A DNA stretch of 64,000 nucleotides. Origin: Rhizobium sp. BK650 (GTDB lineage Bacteria; Pseudomonadota; Alphaproteobacteria; Rhizobiales; Rhizobiaceae). The translations under genes and the position numbers were made by a program. Location of the stretch: contig NZ_JACIBK010000001.1 in NCBI RefSeq assembly GCF_014195325.1, positions 186,001-250,000 of the forward strand. The letters run 5' to 3'. Shown here one piece after another: positions 40,987 to 48,826 of the stretch (position 1 is its first letter; each line of letters opens with the position of its first letter). A model generated the notes under the pieces. It saw only the letters and a program-made list of their open reading frames with translations, was not told the DNA's origin and searched no databases.

Positions 40987-41820
40987 TTAGCTGATCCCCG
41001 ATCCTGATCCGTGAGGGCGCGGATCTCTGCTTCTGCGCTGAACCCGGCCGATCAACCGGACAGCTGCTGCGGTCGGCAGGACCGTCGCGATAAACGCCGT
41101 CAGCTTGGCGGAAATGCCGGGAACGACAAGGCGGCGGCCAGACTTGAAGCCGCGCCACGCCCGTTCGGCGACATAATCTGCATCGAGCTTGGGCAGGACT
41201 TTGAAGAGAGCGGCGCGATTGGCGCCGGATTTTTCAAGGAAGTCCGTCGATACCGGGCCAGGTGCCACGCAGGTCACGGTGACGCCGAAGCCACGGACCT
41301 CCTCGTGAAGGGCGGCCGAAAAGGAGCGCACGAAACTCTTGCTGGCATAATAGAAGGCCATGTAGGGCCCGGGAGTGAAACCGGCGACGGAGCCGAGATT
41401 GAGCACGCCGCCGCTCCGGCGGGCCACCATGCCGGGCAGAAAGCGAAGGGTCATATCGGCGAGCGCGCGGATATTGAGATCGATGATGCCGAGCTGATCG
41501 TCGGCAGGAAGCGACGTCGCGGCGCCGCGCAGTCCATATCCGGCGCTGTTGACGAGGACGCCGCAGGTCAAACCATTGGCGGTCAGAAAGGCCTCGAGGC
41601 GCGACGATGCGTCTGACGCCAGGAGATCGAGGGCGATCGTGAAAGCCTCGCCGCCGGCCGTCTCCACCTCGGTCGCCGCCGCTGCCAATTCCTCCGGGGA
41701 GCGGGCAACAAGGACGATGATATTGCGCTCGCGCGCCGCAACCCTGGCAATGGCCCGCCCGATGCCGCGGGAGGCACCGAGAACGACGACAGCCGAGCGA
41801 AGCTCGCTGCTTGATGTCAT
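40987..41820 (-). CDS. short-chain dehydrogenase/reductase
   Basis: 277 residues. Cofactor site VVLGASRGIGRAIA (about 12-25), NSAGYG (NNAG-like, about 89-94), catalytic Ser in LGSVAGF, YxxxK in YYASKSF (about 155-161). The FTPGPYMAFYYASKSFV form with a long C-terminus resembles DltE-type/3-oxoacyl reductase SDRs. It overlaps the acyltransferase gene by 4 nt, so the two act together or are at least coupled. Substrate unknown. Confidence 0.88.
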   Translation of the reverse strand: MTSSSELRSAVVVLGASRGIGRAIARVAARERNIIVLVARSPEELAAAATEVETAGGEAFTIALDLLASDASSRLEAFLTANGLTCGVLVNSAGYGLRGAATSLPADDQLGIIDLNIRALADMTLRFLPGMVARRSGGVLNLGSVAGFTPGPYMAFYYASKSFVRSFSAALHEEVRGFGVTVTCVAPGPVSTDFLEKSGANRAALFKVLPKLDADYVAERAWRGFKSGRRLVVPGISAKLTAFIATVLPTAAAVRLIGRVQRRSRDPRPHGSGSGIS

Positions 41821-42602
41821 GAAGAGGCTCCTGCGATCGCCGCACCGATGGAAGTTCCATCGTGGGCCAGCCCTTTCAGCTCGTCAACGACCTCGCCGTT
41901 CAGAATCCTTTCGAACCGCTCCAGCGCCCGCGCGACGCTGGCGCCATCCATGACGCGGTGGTCATAGTGGATGCGCACGGTGACCGTGCCGTCGGCATCG
42001 ATCGGGCCGTAGTTCAGCAGCGTGGTGAGCGGCGTCAGCGGATTCAAGGATTCGGCGCCGAGGCCGGAATAGACCGAGAGTTGGAACGTGCCGAAATAAT
42101 GCCCGCGCCGCTTTGCCAGGTTGAGCCCGAGCCACATCATGGACCAGCGGAGCAGGGCAGGCGCCCGGGCCAGTTTGAGCGAACGCCGGAAGTCCTTGAT
42201 CTCGCCAATCGGCAGTGAGCGGGCTTCGCGGATCAGCTTCTCAAGCTCGGGAATGGGGCGCTGTTCCGGCCCTTTTATCTTGCTCAGGAGGACGATCCGC
42301 TCGCCCTCATGCTCGCGCTCATGGGCAACAGAGGCTACGCTTTCGGGATATTCGTAGAGCTGATGAACCGGGAATTTGATATAGGCGCGCCGGAGATCCG
42401 GCGTCTCCTTCGAGAGCAGCGCATAGCCCTTCAGAAACAGCACGGTCCATGACGGCCGGGGATCGCAGGCGCTTCTCGCCTCCAGCAGCGGCCGGATATT
42501 CATCTGCCGCTGGACGGTGACGCGCGGTATGCCGATCGAAAATCTCATCAGATCTCCGACGAGCCGCCGTGCGGGCGACAGCCTGATCGTTCGTCCCCTC
42601 AT
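41817..42602 (-). CDS. stand-alone 2-oxoacid dehydrogenase acyltransferase catalytic-domain protein
   Basis: 261 residues from the ATG at 42602, which has GGAGGATAAGG. The catalytic domain of E2 acyltransferases is recognisable at the C-terminus: VRIHYDHRVMDGASVARALERFERIL, with the HxxxDG active site (YDHRVMDG, about 213-220). The lipoyl and subunit-binding domains of true E2 proteins are missing, so it is not part of a normal dehydrogenase complex. It is translationally coupled to an SDR. An acyltransferase role on lipids or polyketides is conceivable but unproven. Confidence 0.82.
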   Translation of the reverse strand: MRGRTIRLSPARRLVGDLMRFSIGIPRVTVQRQMNIRPLLEARSACDPRPSWTVLFLKGYALLSKETPDLRRAYIKFPVHQLYEYPESVASVAHEREHEGERIVLLSKIKGPEQRPIPELEKLIREARSLPIGEIKDFRRSLKLARAPALLRWSMMWLGLNLAKRRGHYFGTFQLSVYSGLGAESLNPLTPLTTLLNYGPIDADGTVTVRIHYDHRVMDGASVARALERFERILNGEVVDELKGLAHDGTSIGAAIAGASS

Positions 42603-42614
42603 CCTTATCCTCCC

Positions 42615-42716
42615 CCTACAGCGCCGCGCGTCTTTTCAGCCGCGCAAAGGACGCTGTAGCACTTAAACCTACTGCATAATTTGTCCTTAAATCGACTCCG
42701 ATTTAAGGAATCAGGC
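42615..42716. repeat. rhizobial intergenic palindromic repeat (CTACAGCGC family)
   Basis: CTACAGCGCCGCGCGTCTTTT...AAAGGACGCTGTAG forms one hairpin, and CTGCATAATTTGTCCTTAAATCG...CGATTTAAGGAATCAGGCAG a second. I recall this sequence as very common between rhizobial genes. Confidence 0.8.
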
Positions 42717-42721
42717 AGTGA

Positions 42722-42822
42722 TCGCTTCCGTTTTTATCCGAAACATCCAAATCATCTATCTCCTTGTTTTCACGCAATTCCGGACGCGGAGCCGCTGCAC
42801 ATATTTGCTGGAATTGGTCTAG
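42722..42822 (+). repeat. RIME-like element
   Basis: TCGCTTCCGTTTTTATCCGAAA...CACGCAATTCCGGACGCGGAGCCGCTGC...TTTGCTGGAATTGGTCTAG. Directly follows the CTACAGCGC repeat; the two form a mosaic. Its end overlaps the stop of the next leftward gene. Confidence 0.8.
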
Positions 42823-43412
42823 TAGAGATAAGGAATGATCCGCTTCGTCTTGTCCATATAGGCGCGGTACTCGGGACCGAATACGTCGAGCATCATACGC
42901 TCTTCCTTGTCCACGCGCAGGAAGAAAAGCACGGCGAAACCGACGAGGCCCGCAAGACCGGCCACCCAGTTCGACAGCAGAAAAGCCTGTGCAAGCCCCA
43001 TCAGCATGAAGGAGGTGTACATGGGATGGCGGACATGCGCGTAGGGGCCGGCGCAGATCAATTCGTGCTTCTGGCGGATTTCCAGCGTGATGGACCAATT
43101 TCGCCCGAGCTGCTTGTGCGTCCTTCGAAAGACCCACATGGCGAGTGCGAAGATGATGGCGCCTACCACGACCGCCCAGGCCTGCGCAGGGTAATCGGCG
43201 GCTTTCGGAATGCCCGTCGCGACATAGAAACCCGGCACGATCGCGAGACCCGCGAGAGCGGCCGCAAGCGCTATTCTCTCGGAGGCGCTCCGTCGGCTGC
43301 TGACGACAGGCACCCGCTTGCCGCGGCGCTCAAATGGGTATCGAATGACGTACCATGCAACAATTCCGACGACCCAGACGATCTCGCCAATGGTGTGAAC
43401 TGACAAGTTCAA
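42819..43412 (-). CDS. isoprenylcysteine carboxyl methyltransferase-like membrane protein
   Basis: 197 residues with about five membrane helices. The ICMT/PEMT-like SAM site is LICAGPYAHVRHPMYTSFML (about 119-138; GPY..VRHPMY), and EERMMLDVFGPEYRAYMDKTKRIIPYLY closes it. A TTG at 43412 seems to be the start since no ATG lies near. Its stop falls inside the RIME element. Methylation substrate in bacteria is unknown. Confidence 0.8.
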   Translation of the reverse strand: MNLSVHTIGEIVWVVGIVAWYVIRYPFERRGKRVPVVSSRRSASERIALAAALAGLAIVPGFYVATGIPKAADYPAQAWAVVVGAIIFALAMWVFRRTHKQLGRNWSITLEIRQKHELICAGPYAHVRHPMYTSFMLMGLAQAFLLSNWVAGLAGLVGFAVLFFLRVDKEERMMLDVFGPEYRAYMDKTKRIIPYLY

Positions 43413-43466
43413 GCCGGCACCAGAACCTTTCCACGATCCGCTTTTTGGGATCGCTCTGCCTTTTTA

Positions 43467-44081
43467 TCAAGTATTCATCTCCCGCAGATTCGTAATGAAT
43501 TGCTGCGGCCGAAGCCAGATACCCGGCGTCTTATAGCCCATGTGCCGCGCAATGTCGGCCACGAAGGCATTGCAATTGTAGACGGTCGCCTCCCAGAGGC
43601 GGCTTCGCGCCTGCAGGCCCCTGATATAGGCGACCGTGTCGTTGTACTGCTCATCCGTCAGCATCACGCGCCAGCTTGCCGAACGGTATTGCTCTTCGAG
43701 GTCGCCGTCCGTCGCGCCCGTCGTGGCGGGGACGGGAATGAAATGGCCGAGGACGTAAGGGGCTGCATCTGGCGATGCCGGGGCAAGTCCCGCAACTTCG
43801 GGATTGATCATTCTCCCGTTCTTGTCGGCGCGGCCGAAGACGACGTAGGTGTGGCCGTAGGTCAGCGCATAGCGCGATCGAAACTCGATGAAATGCCGGC
43901 CCGCCTCTTGGCTGCTGCCATTCTGGATACTGGCGCTCTGGGCTCCGTCAACTTTTGTCAGGCCGCGGCCATCCGATGTATAGCGCGGCTGGGGGGCTTT
44001 GTCTTCCGACTGGCACGATGAAACAATGACCGCCAGAACAGCGATCAGGCACAAGCGGCTTCTTGCAGGCGCCATCAACAC
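43467..44081 (-). CDS. lipoprotein, unknown family with possible papain-like motif
   Basis: 204 residues. Lipobox VIVSSC (Cys23) after a hydrophobic signal. The mature part has RYALTYGHTYVVFGRAD (about 70-86) with a candidate His and ATVYNCNAFVADIARHMGY (about 165-183) with a candidate Cys; this reversed His...Cys order is like permuted NlpC/P60 enzymes. That resemblance is my reading only. Located at the cell envelope if lipidated. Confidence 0.72.
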   Translation of the reverse strand: MLMAPARSRLCLIAVLAVIVSSCQSEDKAPQPRYTSDGRGLTKVDGAQSASIQNGSSQEAGRHFIEFRSRYALTYGHTYVVFGRADKNGRMINPEVAGLAPASPDAAPYVLGHFIPVPATTGATDGDLEEQYRSASWRVMLTDEQYNDTVAYIRGLQARSRLWEATVYNCNAFVADIARHMGYKTPGIWLRPQQFITNLREMNT

Positions 44082-44191
44082 GCTCCATGTGCAAGCTCGT
44101 CAGGATGCGAGCTTGATGCCAGATGATGAGCCGTTCCCGCGCGCTGGATGGCAGGTGGCTCAAGCCTGGCCGGTTTAGGATGTAAGAAAGG

Positions 44192-44214
44192 GGAAGGGCC
44201 TGTTGAGCCCTTCC
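44192..44214 (-). terminator. terminator-like hairpin after the 40-residue lipoprotein gene
   Basis: Perfect 8-bp stem GGAAGGGC / GCCCTTCC with 7-nt loop; on the minus strand it is followed by CCTTTCTT. Located 18 bp beyond the small gene. Confidence 0.6.
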
Positions 44215-44231
44215 GAAGTGTCATTGCGAAT

Positions 44232-44354
44232 TTACTTGTAGACGGCCGTTGCCGCAGGCGGTGGAGCTTTCCCCTTGCCTTTGCCAATCGACCCGCATGC
44301 ACTCAGATTGGCCACCGCAAGCGTTGCGAGGATTACGAATAAAATTCTGCTCAT
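44232..44354 (-). CDS. 40-residue lipoprotein
   Basis: Reading leftward from the ATG at 44354, the 40-codon frame gives MSRILFVILATLAVANLSAC, where LSAC (Cys20) is a lipobox, then GSIGKGKGKAPPPAATAVYK and TAA. GAGGAGAGG lies 5 nt before the ATG and a hairpin follows the stop. It resembles entericidin-size lipoproteins: a signal plus a ~20-residue tail rich in Gly, Lys, Pro and Ala. Standard length cut-offs would miss it. Confidence 0.8.
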   Translation of the reverse strand: MSRILFVILATLAVANLSACGSIGKGKGKAPPPAATAVYK

Positions 44355-44515
44355 TAAGTCCTCTCCTCATCCTGGTGCAGGCCTGAAAGACTGCACCTCA
44401 AGTTTGACGATATCGGCACTTTGGACAGTGCGGGAGTGATGCAATGTGCAACGAATCTACATTAGCAGATACTTACCGGTGTGGCCAACCCACCAATTTC
44501 AAATGGTAAACGGGA

Positions 44516-45175
44516 TCAAATGACCACCACGCGCGTTCCCACGTGCGTGCGCGCGTAGAGATCGACGATGTTTGCGTTGGTGAGCCGAATGCATCCGTTC
44601 GAAACGGCATGGCCTATCGACCAGGGTGCGTTCGTTCCGTGCAGCCGGAACATGGTATCCTGTCGTCCCTGATAGAGGTAAAGCGCCGCAGCGCCGAGCG
44701 GGTTGTCCGGTCCGCCCGGCACGCCGTCGGCATATTGGGCCAGACGCGGCTTGCGGGCGATCATATCGTCCGTGGGTTTCCAGGACGGCCACTCGGCCTT
44801 GCGGCCGATCGTGGCCTCGCCCTTGAAGCTCAGTCCTTCCTCCCCGACGGCGACCCCGTAGCGCGTGGCGACACCGCCGCCCTCGACGAAGTAGAGATAG
44901 CGTGCCCCCGTATCGACGACGATGGTGCCGGGCGGCTCAGGCCCGGTATAGGCCACTTCCTGGCGCCGGTAACGAGGATCGACATCCGGGTCGCTCCCGA
45001 ATACGCGATAGCCGAGCGGCGGACCATCCGATGTCGTCGTGCAGCCGCACAGCATCGCGGCCAGGCCGCCCAAAACGAGACCACGGCGCTTAACAGCAAC
45101 TTGAGTTTTGTTTTCACGTAATTCCGGACGTAAAACCGCTGCGCACTTATGCTGGAATTGCTCTGGTCTATCCAT
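44516..45175 (-). CDS. L,D-transpeptidase (YkuD/ErfK family) lipoprotein
   Basis: 219 residues if the ATG at 45175 is used. A lipobox-like AAMLCGC follows a short hydrophobic stretch (about 32-48). The YkuD domain has TIVVDTGARYLYFVEGGG, and the catalytic HGTNAPWSIGHAVSNGCIRL with His and Cys present. It cross-links or remodels peptidoglycan (3-3 bonds) or attaches proteins. The first ~30 codons are encoded by an inserted RIME-like element (45100-45165), and no ATG lies between the element and the signal; the true start is uncertain (see findings). Confidence 0.85.
   Translation of the reverse strand: MDRPEQFQHKCAAVLRPELRENKTQVAVKRRGLVLGGLAAMLCGCTTTSDGPPLGYRVFGSDPDVDPRYRRQEVAYTGPEPPGTIVVDTGARYLYFVEGGGVATRYGVAVGEEGLSFKGEATIGRKAEWPSWKPTDDMIARKPRLAQYADGVPGGPDNPLGAAALYLYQGRQDTMFRLHGTNAPWSIGHAVSNGCIRLTNANIVDLYARTHVGTRVVVI
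45100..45165. repeat. RIME-like element overlapping a start region
   Basis: TTTTGTTTTCACGTAATTCCGGACGTAAAACCGCTGCGCAC...GCTGGAATTGCTC. It occupies the 5' end of the L,D-transpeptidase frame. Confidence 0.75.
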
Positions 45176-45382
45176 TTCCACCTGCCAAATAGCTCTGTCA
45201 GTCCCCATGATTTCCGGCCGGGCAACGCGTCGTTTCCGATCGGGACATTCGCTTTGCAGAATCATGCACTTGTCAAACGACAGGGTGCGCAACTTATAAT
45301 GGTTTATAATTTTATTGGTCCACGAATCTCCTTGCGTCAAGCCGATGTTCGCTTGAGTATTAGCATATTGAAATGGGTGGAC

Positions 45383-46141
45383 ATGATGAAACTTTGTCTG
45401 GAAGGAAAAGTCGTCGTTGTGACGGGCGCGGGGTCCGGGATCGGGGCTGTGGTTTCCCGGCAACTCGCCGACGAGGGGGCTGAGGTCGTCGTTGCCGATA
45501 TCAATGCCGATGCCGTGCATCAGACTGCGGCCGCAATTCAGCTCAGCGGGAAAAGCGCTCACGCCTTCGTCGTCGACGTGAGCGATGCGGCGGCTGTGCA
45601 GGATCTCGTCGATTTTGCCGTCGAAACATGCGGCGGTCTTGATCTCGCCGTCAACAATGCCGGCATTGACGGGGTGAGGGCCGCGGTGGCGGATTATCCG
45701 CTCGAAGACTGGCACAGATTGATGAACGTGAACCTGAACAGCGTTTTCTACTGTGTGAAATGCGAGATCGCAGCGATGCTGAAACGGGGCGGGGGGGCAA
45801 TCGTGAACATGTCTTCCGCGCTCGGCTCCGTCGCCCTGCCGACCGCTGCAGCCTATACCGCCGCCAAGCACGGGGTTGTCGGGCTGACGAAGGCCGCCGC
45901 GATCGAATATGCGAGGTTCGGCATCCGGATAAATGCCGTCGGCCCCGGCTGGATCGATACTCCGCTCCTGTCGCAGCATCAGGAGGCGGCAAGTTCGCGC
46001 CGGATGGCAGCTCTTCAGCCCATGGGCCGGCGCGGAACGCCTGATGAGGTTGCCGACCTCGTCTGCTTCCTGCTGTCCGAGCGAGCCAGTTTCATCACCG
46101 GCGCCCACTACCTGGTGGATGGGGCCTATACGGCGCATTAG
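45383..46141 (+). CDS. short-chain dehydrogenase/reductase (3-oxoacyl-reductase-like)
   Basis: 252 residues from the ATG at 45383 (a second ATG follows directly). TGxxxGxG motif VVTGAGSGIGAVVS (about 13-26), NNAGIDG (about 89-95), Ser in NMSSALGS, YTAAK (about 155-159), and C-terminal GAHYLVDGAYTAH typical of classical SDRs. A TATAAT-like box at about 45292-45297 may be its -10. Substrate unknown. Confidence 0.88.
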   Translation: MMKLCLEGKVVVVTGAGSGIGAVVSRQLADEGAEVVVADINADAVHQTAAAIQLSGKSAHAFVVDVSDAAAVQDLVDFAVETCGGLDLAVNNAGIDGVRAAVADYPLEDWHRLMNVNLNSVFYCVKCEIAAMLKRGGGAIVNMSSALGSVALPTAAAYTAAKHGVVGLTKAAAIEYARFGIRINAVGPGWIDTPLLSQHQEAASSRRMAALQPMGRRGTPDEVADLVCFLLSERASFITGAHYLVDGAYTAH

Positions 46142-46148
46142 GCTCGTT

Positions 46149-46958
46149 TTATGCCGCAGCCATGATGATATGTGCCTGAAGCTTTGCCGCTACCTCGCCG
46201 CTGCCGTGTCTGGCTGCGATCGCGGATGCGGCGTGATCGGTGGCGGCGTCCAGCTTTCCGCCTCTCGCCTCTATTTCGGTGCGCAGAAGCGTTCCCTGGC
46301 AATAGGCGGCGGCAGGAAGACGCGGCGAGGGCGCCCGGCTTTGCTCGGCTCTCGTCTCGATCGTTATGCTTGAGAAACCGGCCTCCTGGAGGTCGCTGCG
46401 GATCAGAGCTGTATCGTGATAACCGTGCGGCGTGCGTGCCAGAAAACGCGGCGGATCGTCCGGAAACATCTCGGCCAGAGCATTCGTCACGTCATTCGCA
46501 AAGACATTTTCCTCGATCCGGTCCCATACATTGAACAGGAAATGCCCGCCGGGCTTCAGAACCCGTATCGTTTCGCGGTAGGCCGATATGCGGTCTGGAA
46601 AGAACATTGCGCCGAACTGACAGAAGACGAGATCGAAGGCTGCGTCTTCAAACGGCAGCGCCAGGGCATCCGCCTGGCGCCACTCGATGCGGCTGTCGGG
46701 GGCCTGGCGCGAAGCGGCATAATCGAGCATCGGCTGGTTGAGGTCGGTCACGGTATAGCGTGCACCGGCAGACAGTTTCGGCGCCAGGACGCGGGTGACG
46801 GCGCCGGTGCCTGCGGCGATTTCGAGGACGGTATCAGGCGACAGCGATGCGGCGCGCTCAGCGAGATCTGCCGCGTATGGCGCAAAAATCAGGGGGACCA
46901 TATAGCGGTCATAGTTTTCCGGAATCGAGCCGGCGAATATCTTGTCCGTTTCCAGCAT
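46149..46958 (-). CDS. class I SAM-dependent methyltransferase (UbiE/Coq5-like)
   Basis: 269 residues from the ATG at 46958, with GGGAG 5 nt upstream; a GTG at 46985 is the longer option. Motif I is VLEIAAGTGAVTRVLAP (about 44-60), motif II VTDLNQPMLDYA, post-I DALALPFEDAAFDLVFCQFG, and motif III VLKPGGHFLFNVWD. Convergent with the SDR gene, 7 bp apart. Substrate unknown. Confidence 0.86.
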   Translation of the reverse strand: MLETDKIFAGSIPENYDRYMVPLIFAPYAADLAERAASLSPDTVLEIAAGTGAVTRVLAPKLSAGARYTVTDLNQPMLDYAASRQAPDSRIEWRQADALALPFEDAAFDLVFCQFGAMFFPDRISAYRETIRVLKPGGHFLFNVWDRIEENVFANDVTNALAEMFPDDPPRFLARTPHGYHDTALIRSDLQEAGFSSITIETRAEQSRAPSPRLPAAAYCQGTLLRTEIEARGGKLDAATDHAASAIAARHGSGEVAAKLQAHIIMAAA

Positions 46959-47105
46959 TGCTGCTCCCACCATCCGCTCCGACACACAGTGAGACTAGCA
47001 TAGACTTGTCTGCTGCAGGTGGTTTTCGGCGGGCAAACCAATCTCAAGCATGATGGCGGCGCGTTGGATCGCAACTGGCACGTCGCAGAGGTGCATGACG
47101 AGCGG

Positions 47106-47402
47106 TCAGTGCAGGATCGACGCCTTCGCCTTGCGGTCGACCATTGCTTCCACTGTGCCGATGAGGCGTGCTGCGCGTCTGAGGACTTCGACACCCGCAT
47201 CGTGGACCGCGATGTCATAGCTCATCCGGTCCATGCATTTGGCGATCTCCATCAGCTTCTCGCCGAGATCGGCGTGATGCAGCCGGTCAACGGCGCGCGA
47301 AAGCCGGCGCAGGCATTCCTGATATCTCGATGCGAGAACAAGCCTGTCGGTGACCGGGTTGCCTTCCGGAGCGGGCAGAGACCGGGCTGTCTTCTGGCGC
47401 AT
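47106..47402 (-). CDS. hypothetical protein
   Basis: 98 residues, mostly helical, basic N-terminus. No signal or membrane segment. GGAGAGCGG precedes the ATG. No recognised domain. It is 9 bp downstream of the next hypothetical gene on the same strand, so probably an operon. Confidence 0.6.
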   Translation of the reverse strand: MRQKTARSLPAPEGNPVTDRLVLASRYQECLRRLSRAVDRLHHADLGEKLMEIAKCMDRMSYDIAVHDAGVEVLRRAARLIGTVEAMVDRKAKASILH

Positions 47403-47411
47403 TCCGCTCTC

Positions 47412-47768
47412 CTATCCGAAGGTAACGGCCAGCTTGCGGGCCGCCGCCTGCGTTTTCATGGGGAAATCCTGCCGGCCCCTGTCCAGGGATTGACTCCTAT
47501 CCAGGGATTTCAGGGCAGCGAGGATGTCCTGGTAGCGGATGGAGCAGGGAACGCCAGGGGGGTGGCGCAATTCGGGGCAGGATTCGACCGCGTGAAGGTC
47601 GGATGCCCATGATGCGAAGATCGCGCGCTTCTCTTCGGCCGTTATCCTGTCGGACGCGAGGACTTCGTCCGGATGGGAAAAATGCCGATGGGGATGCAGG
47701 ATATGTGACGCCGAGATGGCATCGAGGACATTCGCCGAGCCAGCTGGTGTCGTGCCTTCGATAGTCAT
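47412..47768 (-). CDS. hypothetical protein
   Basis: 118 residues from the ATG at 47768 (AGGAG upstream). Contains HPDEVLASDRITAEEKRAIFASWASDLHAVESCPELR (read about 31-68), an Asp/Glu-rich helix pattern found in small rhizobial proteins of unknown function that often neighbour stress genes. The longer frame up to 48014 is antisense to the Hsp20 leader and discarded. Divergent from the hsp20 gene. Confidence 0.75.
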   Translation of the reverse strand: MTIEGTTPAGSANVLDAISASHILHPHRHFSHPDEVLASDRITAEEKRAIFASWASDLHAVESCPELRHPPGVPCSIRYQDILAALKSLDRSQSLDRGRQDFPMKTQAAARKLAVTFG

Positions 47769-47891
47769 GTTCGATCTCCTAAAAACTTTCGACAGGTGAA
47801 GAAAATCTCCAGGCGGAAAAGAGATTGTTTCGGTGTTTTCGGCGTTCAAGTGGACCGCGGCGGTGTATTCAAAAAAATTTTCGCAGGGCCT

Positions 47892-47920
47892 CTTGAAAGG
47901 CGAAAACAGCCAAACCAAAT
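47892..47920 (+). promoter_or_regulatory. RpoH-type heat-shock promoter
   Basis: CTTGAA (47892-47897), 17-bp spacer, CCAAAT (47915-47920). This resembles the alphaproteobacterial RpoH pattern CTTGAA-N17-C(C/T)ATAT. Start predicted near 47927. Confidence 0.5.
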
Positions 47921-47926
47921 CGACTT

Positions 47927-48012
47927 TGCCGGCAGCCCAGGAGGGGGCCGGAAGCCGGAGACGCAGTTTCCGACGCGTCTCCTTTCCAACTCGCTTTACG
48001 GAGGATTTGGTC
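47927..48012 (+). promoter_or_regulatory. ROSE-like RNA thermometer in the hsp20 leader
   Basis: An ~86-nt leader can form several hairpins: a perfect GGAGACGC (47957-47964) / GCGTCTCC (47975-47982), and a last one in which CCAACTC (47986-47992) pairs with GAG..TTGG (48001-48010), covering the ribosome site GGAGG. This is how ROSE elements of rhizobial small heat-shock genes work. The exact ROSE consensus was not matched. Confidence 0.5.
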
Positions 48013-48486
48013 ATGAGAAACGAATTCGACTTCGCACCCTTCTACCGCTCGAGCATCGGCTTCGACCGCGTGTTCAACCTTCTGAACAATCCGCAGCGTC
48101 TGCAGGCCATCGACACCTGGCCGCCCTATGACATCGTCAAGACCGGCGAGAACGATTACCGCATCCAGATGGCGGTCGCAGGGTTTGCCGACGGCGATCT
48201 TGATGTCACCCAGGAACGCAACGTGCTGGTCGTGAAAGGCGAGAAGAACGAGGAGAAGCAGGGCGACTATCTGCATCGCGGCATTGCCGGCCGCTCTTTC
48301 GAGCGGCGGTTCGAACTTGCCGACCATGTCCGCGTCGAAAACGCCTCGCTGACGAACGGCCTTCTGACCATCGCGCTGAAGCGGGAGATTCCCGAAGAGA
48401 TGAAGCCGCGCAAGATTGCAATCGGCGCCGCCGAGGGTTCGCAGGCACCGATGCAGATGATCGAAGGCGAAAAGAACGTCGCTTAA
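48013..48486 (+). CDS. Hsp20/alpha-crystallin small heat-shock protein
   Basis: 157 residues from the ATG at 48013 (GGAGG 7 nt upstream). N-terminal YRSSIGFDRVFNLLN, then the alpha-crystallin domain (about 35-130): YDIVKTGENDYRIQMAVAGFADGDLDV, GRSFERRFELADHVRV and A-x-x-x-n-G-L-L motif ASLTNGLLTIAL. The IbpA-like class is heat-regulated by RNA thermometers in rhizobia. It holds unfolding proteins until chaperones act. Confidence 0.94.
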   Translation: MRNEFDFAPFYRSSIGFDRVFNLLNNPQRLQAIDTWPPYDIVKTGENDYRIQMAVAGFADGDLDVTQERNVLVVKGEKNEEKQGDYLHRGIAGRSFERRFELADHVRVENASLTNGLLTIALKREIPEEMKPRKIAIGAAEGSQAPMQMIEGEKNVA

Positions 48487-48544
48487 TCGGAGGGGGAGGG
48501 AGGAGCCGGTGTCATAAGGCGGCGCCGGCTCCAATAGCCAGGAC

Positions 48545-48793
48545 ATGAAAACGATCGATGTTCGAAAACCGCAGCCGTTCGATGCGCACGATCTTTCCGT
48601 CTGTCAGCCTGTTTTCGATACTGTTGTAAAAGAGGCAGGCATCGACAGGGCCTCTGAAGAGGCCGCGCGGATTGCCGCAATCACGGTGGAGCTTTATCGC
48701 CAAGGCGTGCGCGATCCCGAGCATCTGCGGATCATGGTCGAAGGCGCACGGGGGCTCTTCGATCGCCAGCAGACCCCCGAGGCGATCGCGTGA
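48545..48793 (+). CDS. hypothetical protein
   Basis: 82 residues, helical. CCAGGAC precedes the ATG. Sequence includes AARIAAITVELYRQGVRDPEHLRIMVEGARG (in part), a pattern often seen in small rhizobial proteins. No named domain. It follows hsp20 by 58 bp and may be cotranscribed with it. Confidence 0.7.
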   Translation: MKTIDVRKPQPFDAHDLSVCQPVFDTVVKEAGIDRASEEAARIAAITVELYRQGVRDPEHLRIMVEGARGLFDRQQTPEAIA

Positions 48794-48826
48794 CCGGCGA
48801 ACTGGCCGAGCCTAACGATCCGCTGC

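Noticed and set aside
44516..46138. 540-residue frame containing the L,D-transpeptidase
   Set aside because: Above 45175 it is antisense to the SDR gene, whose SDR motifs are complete.
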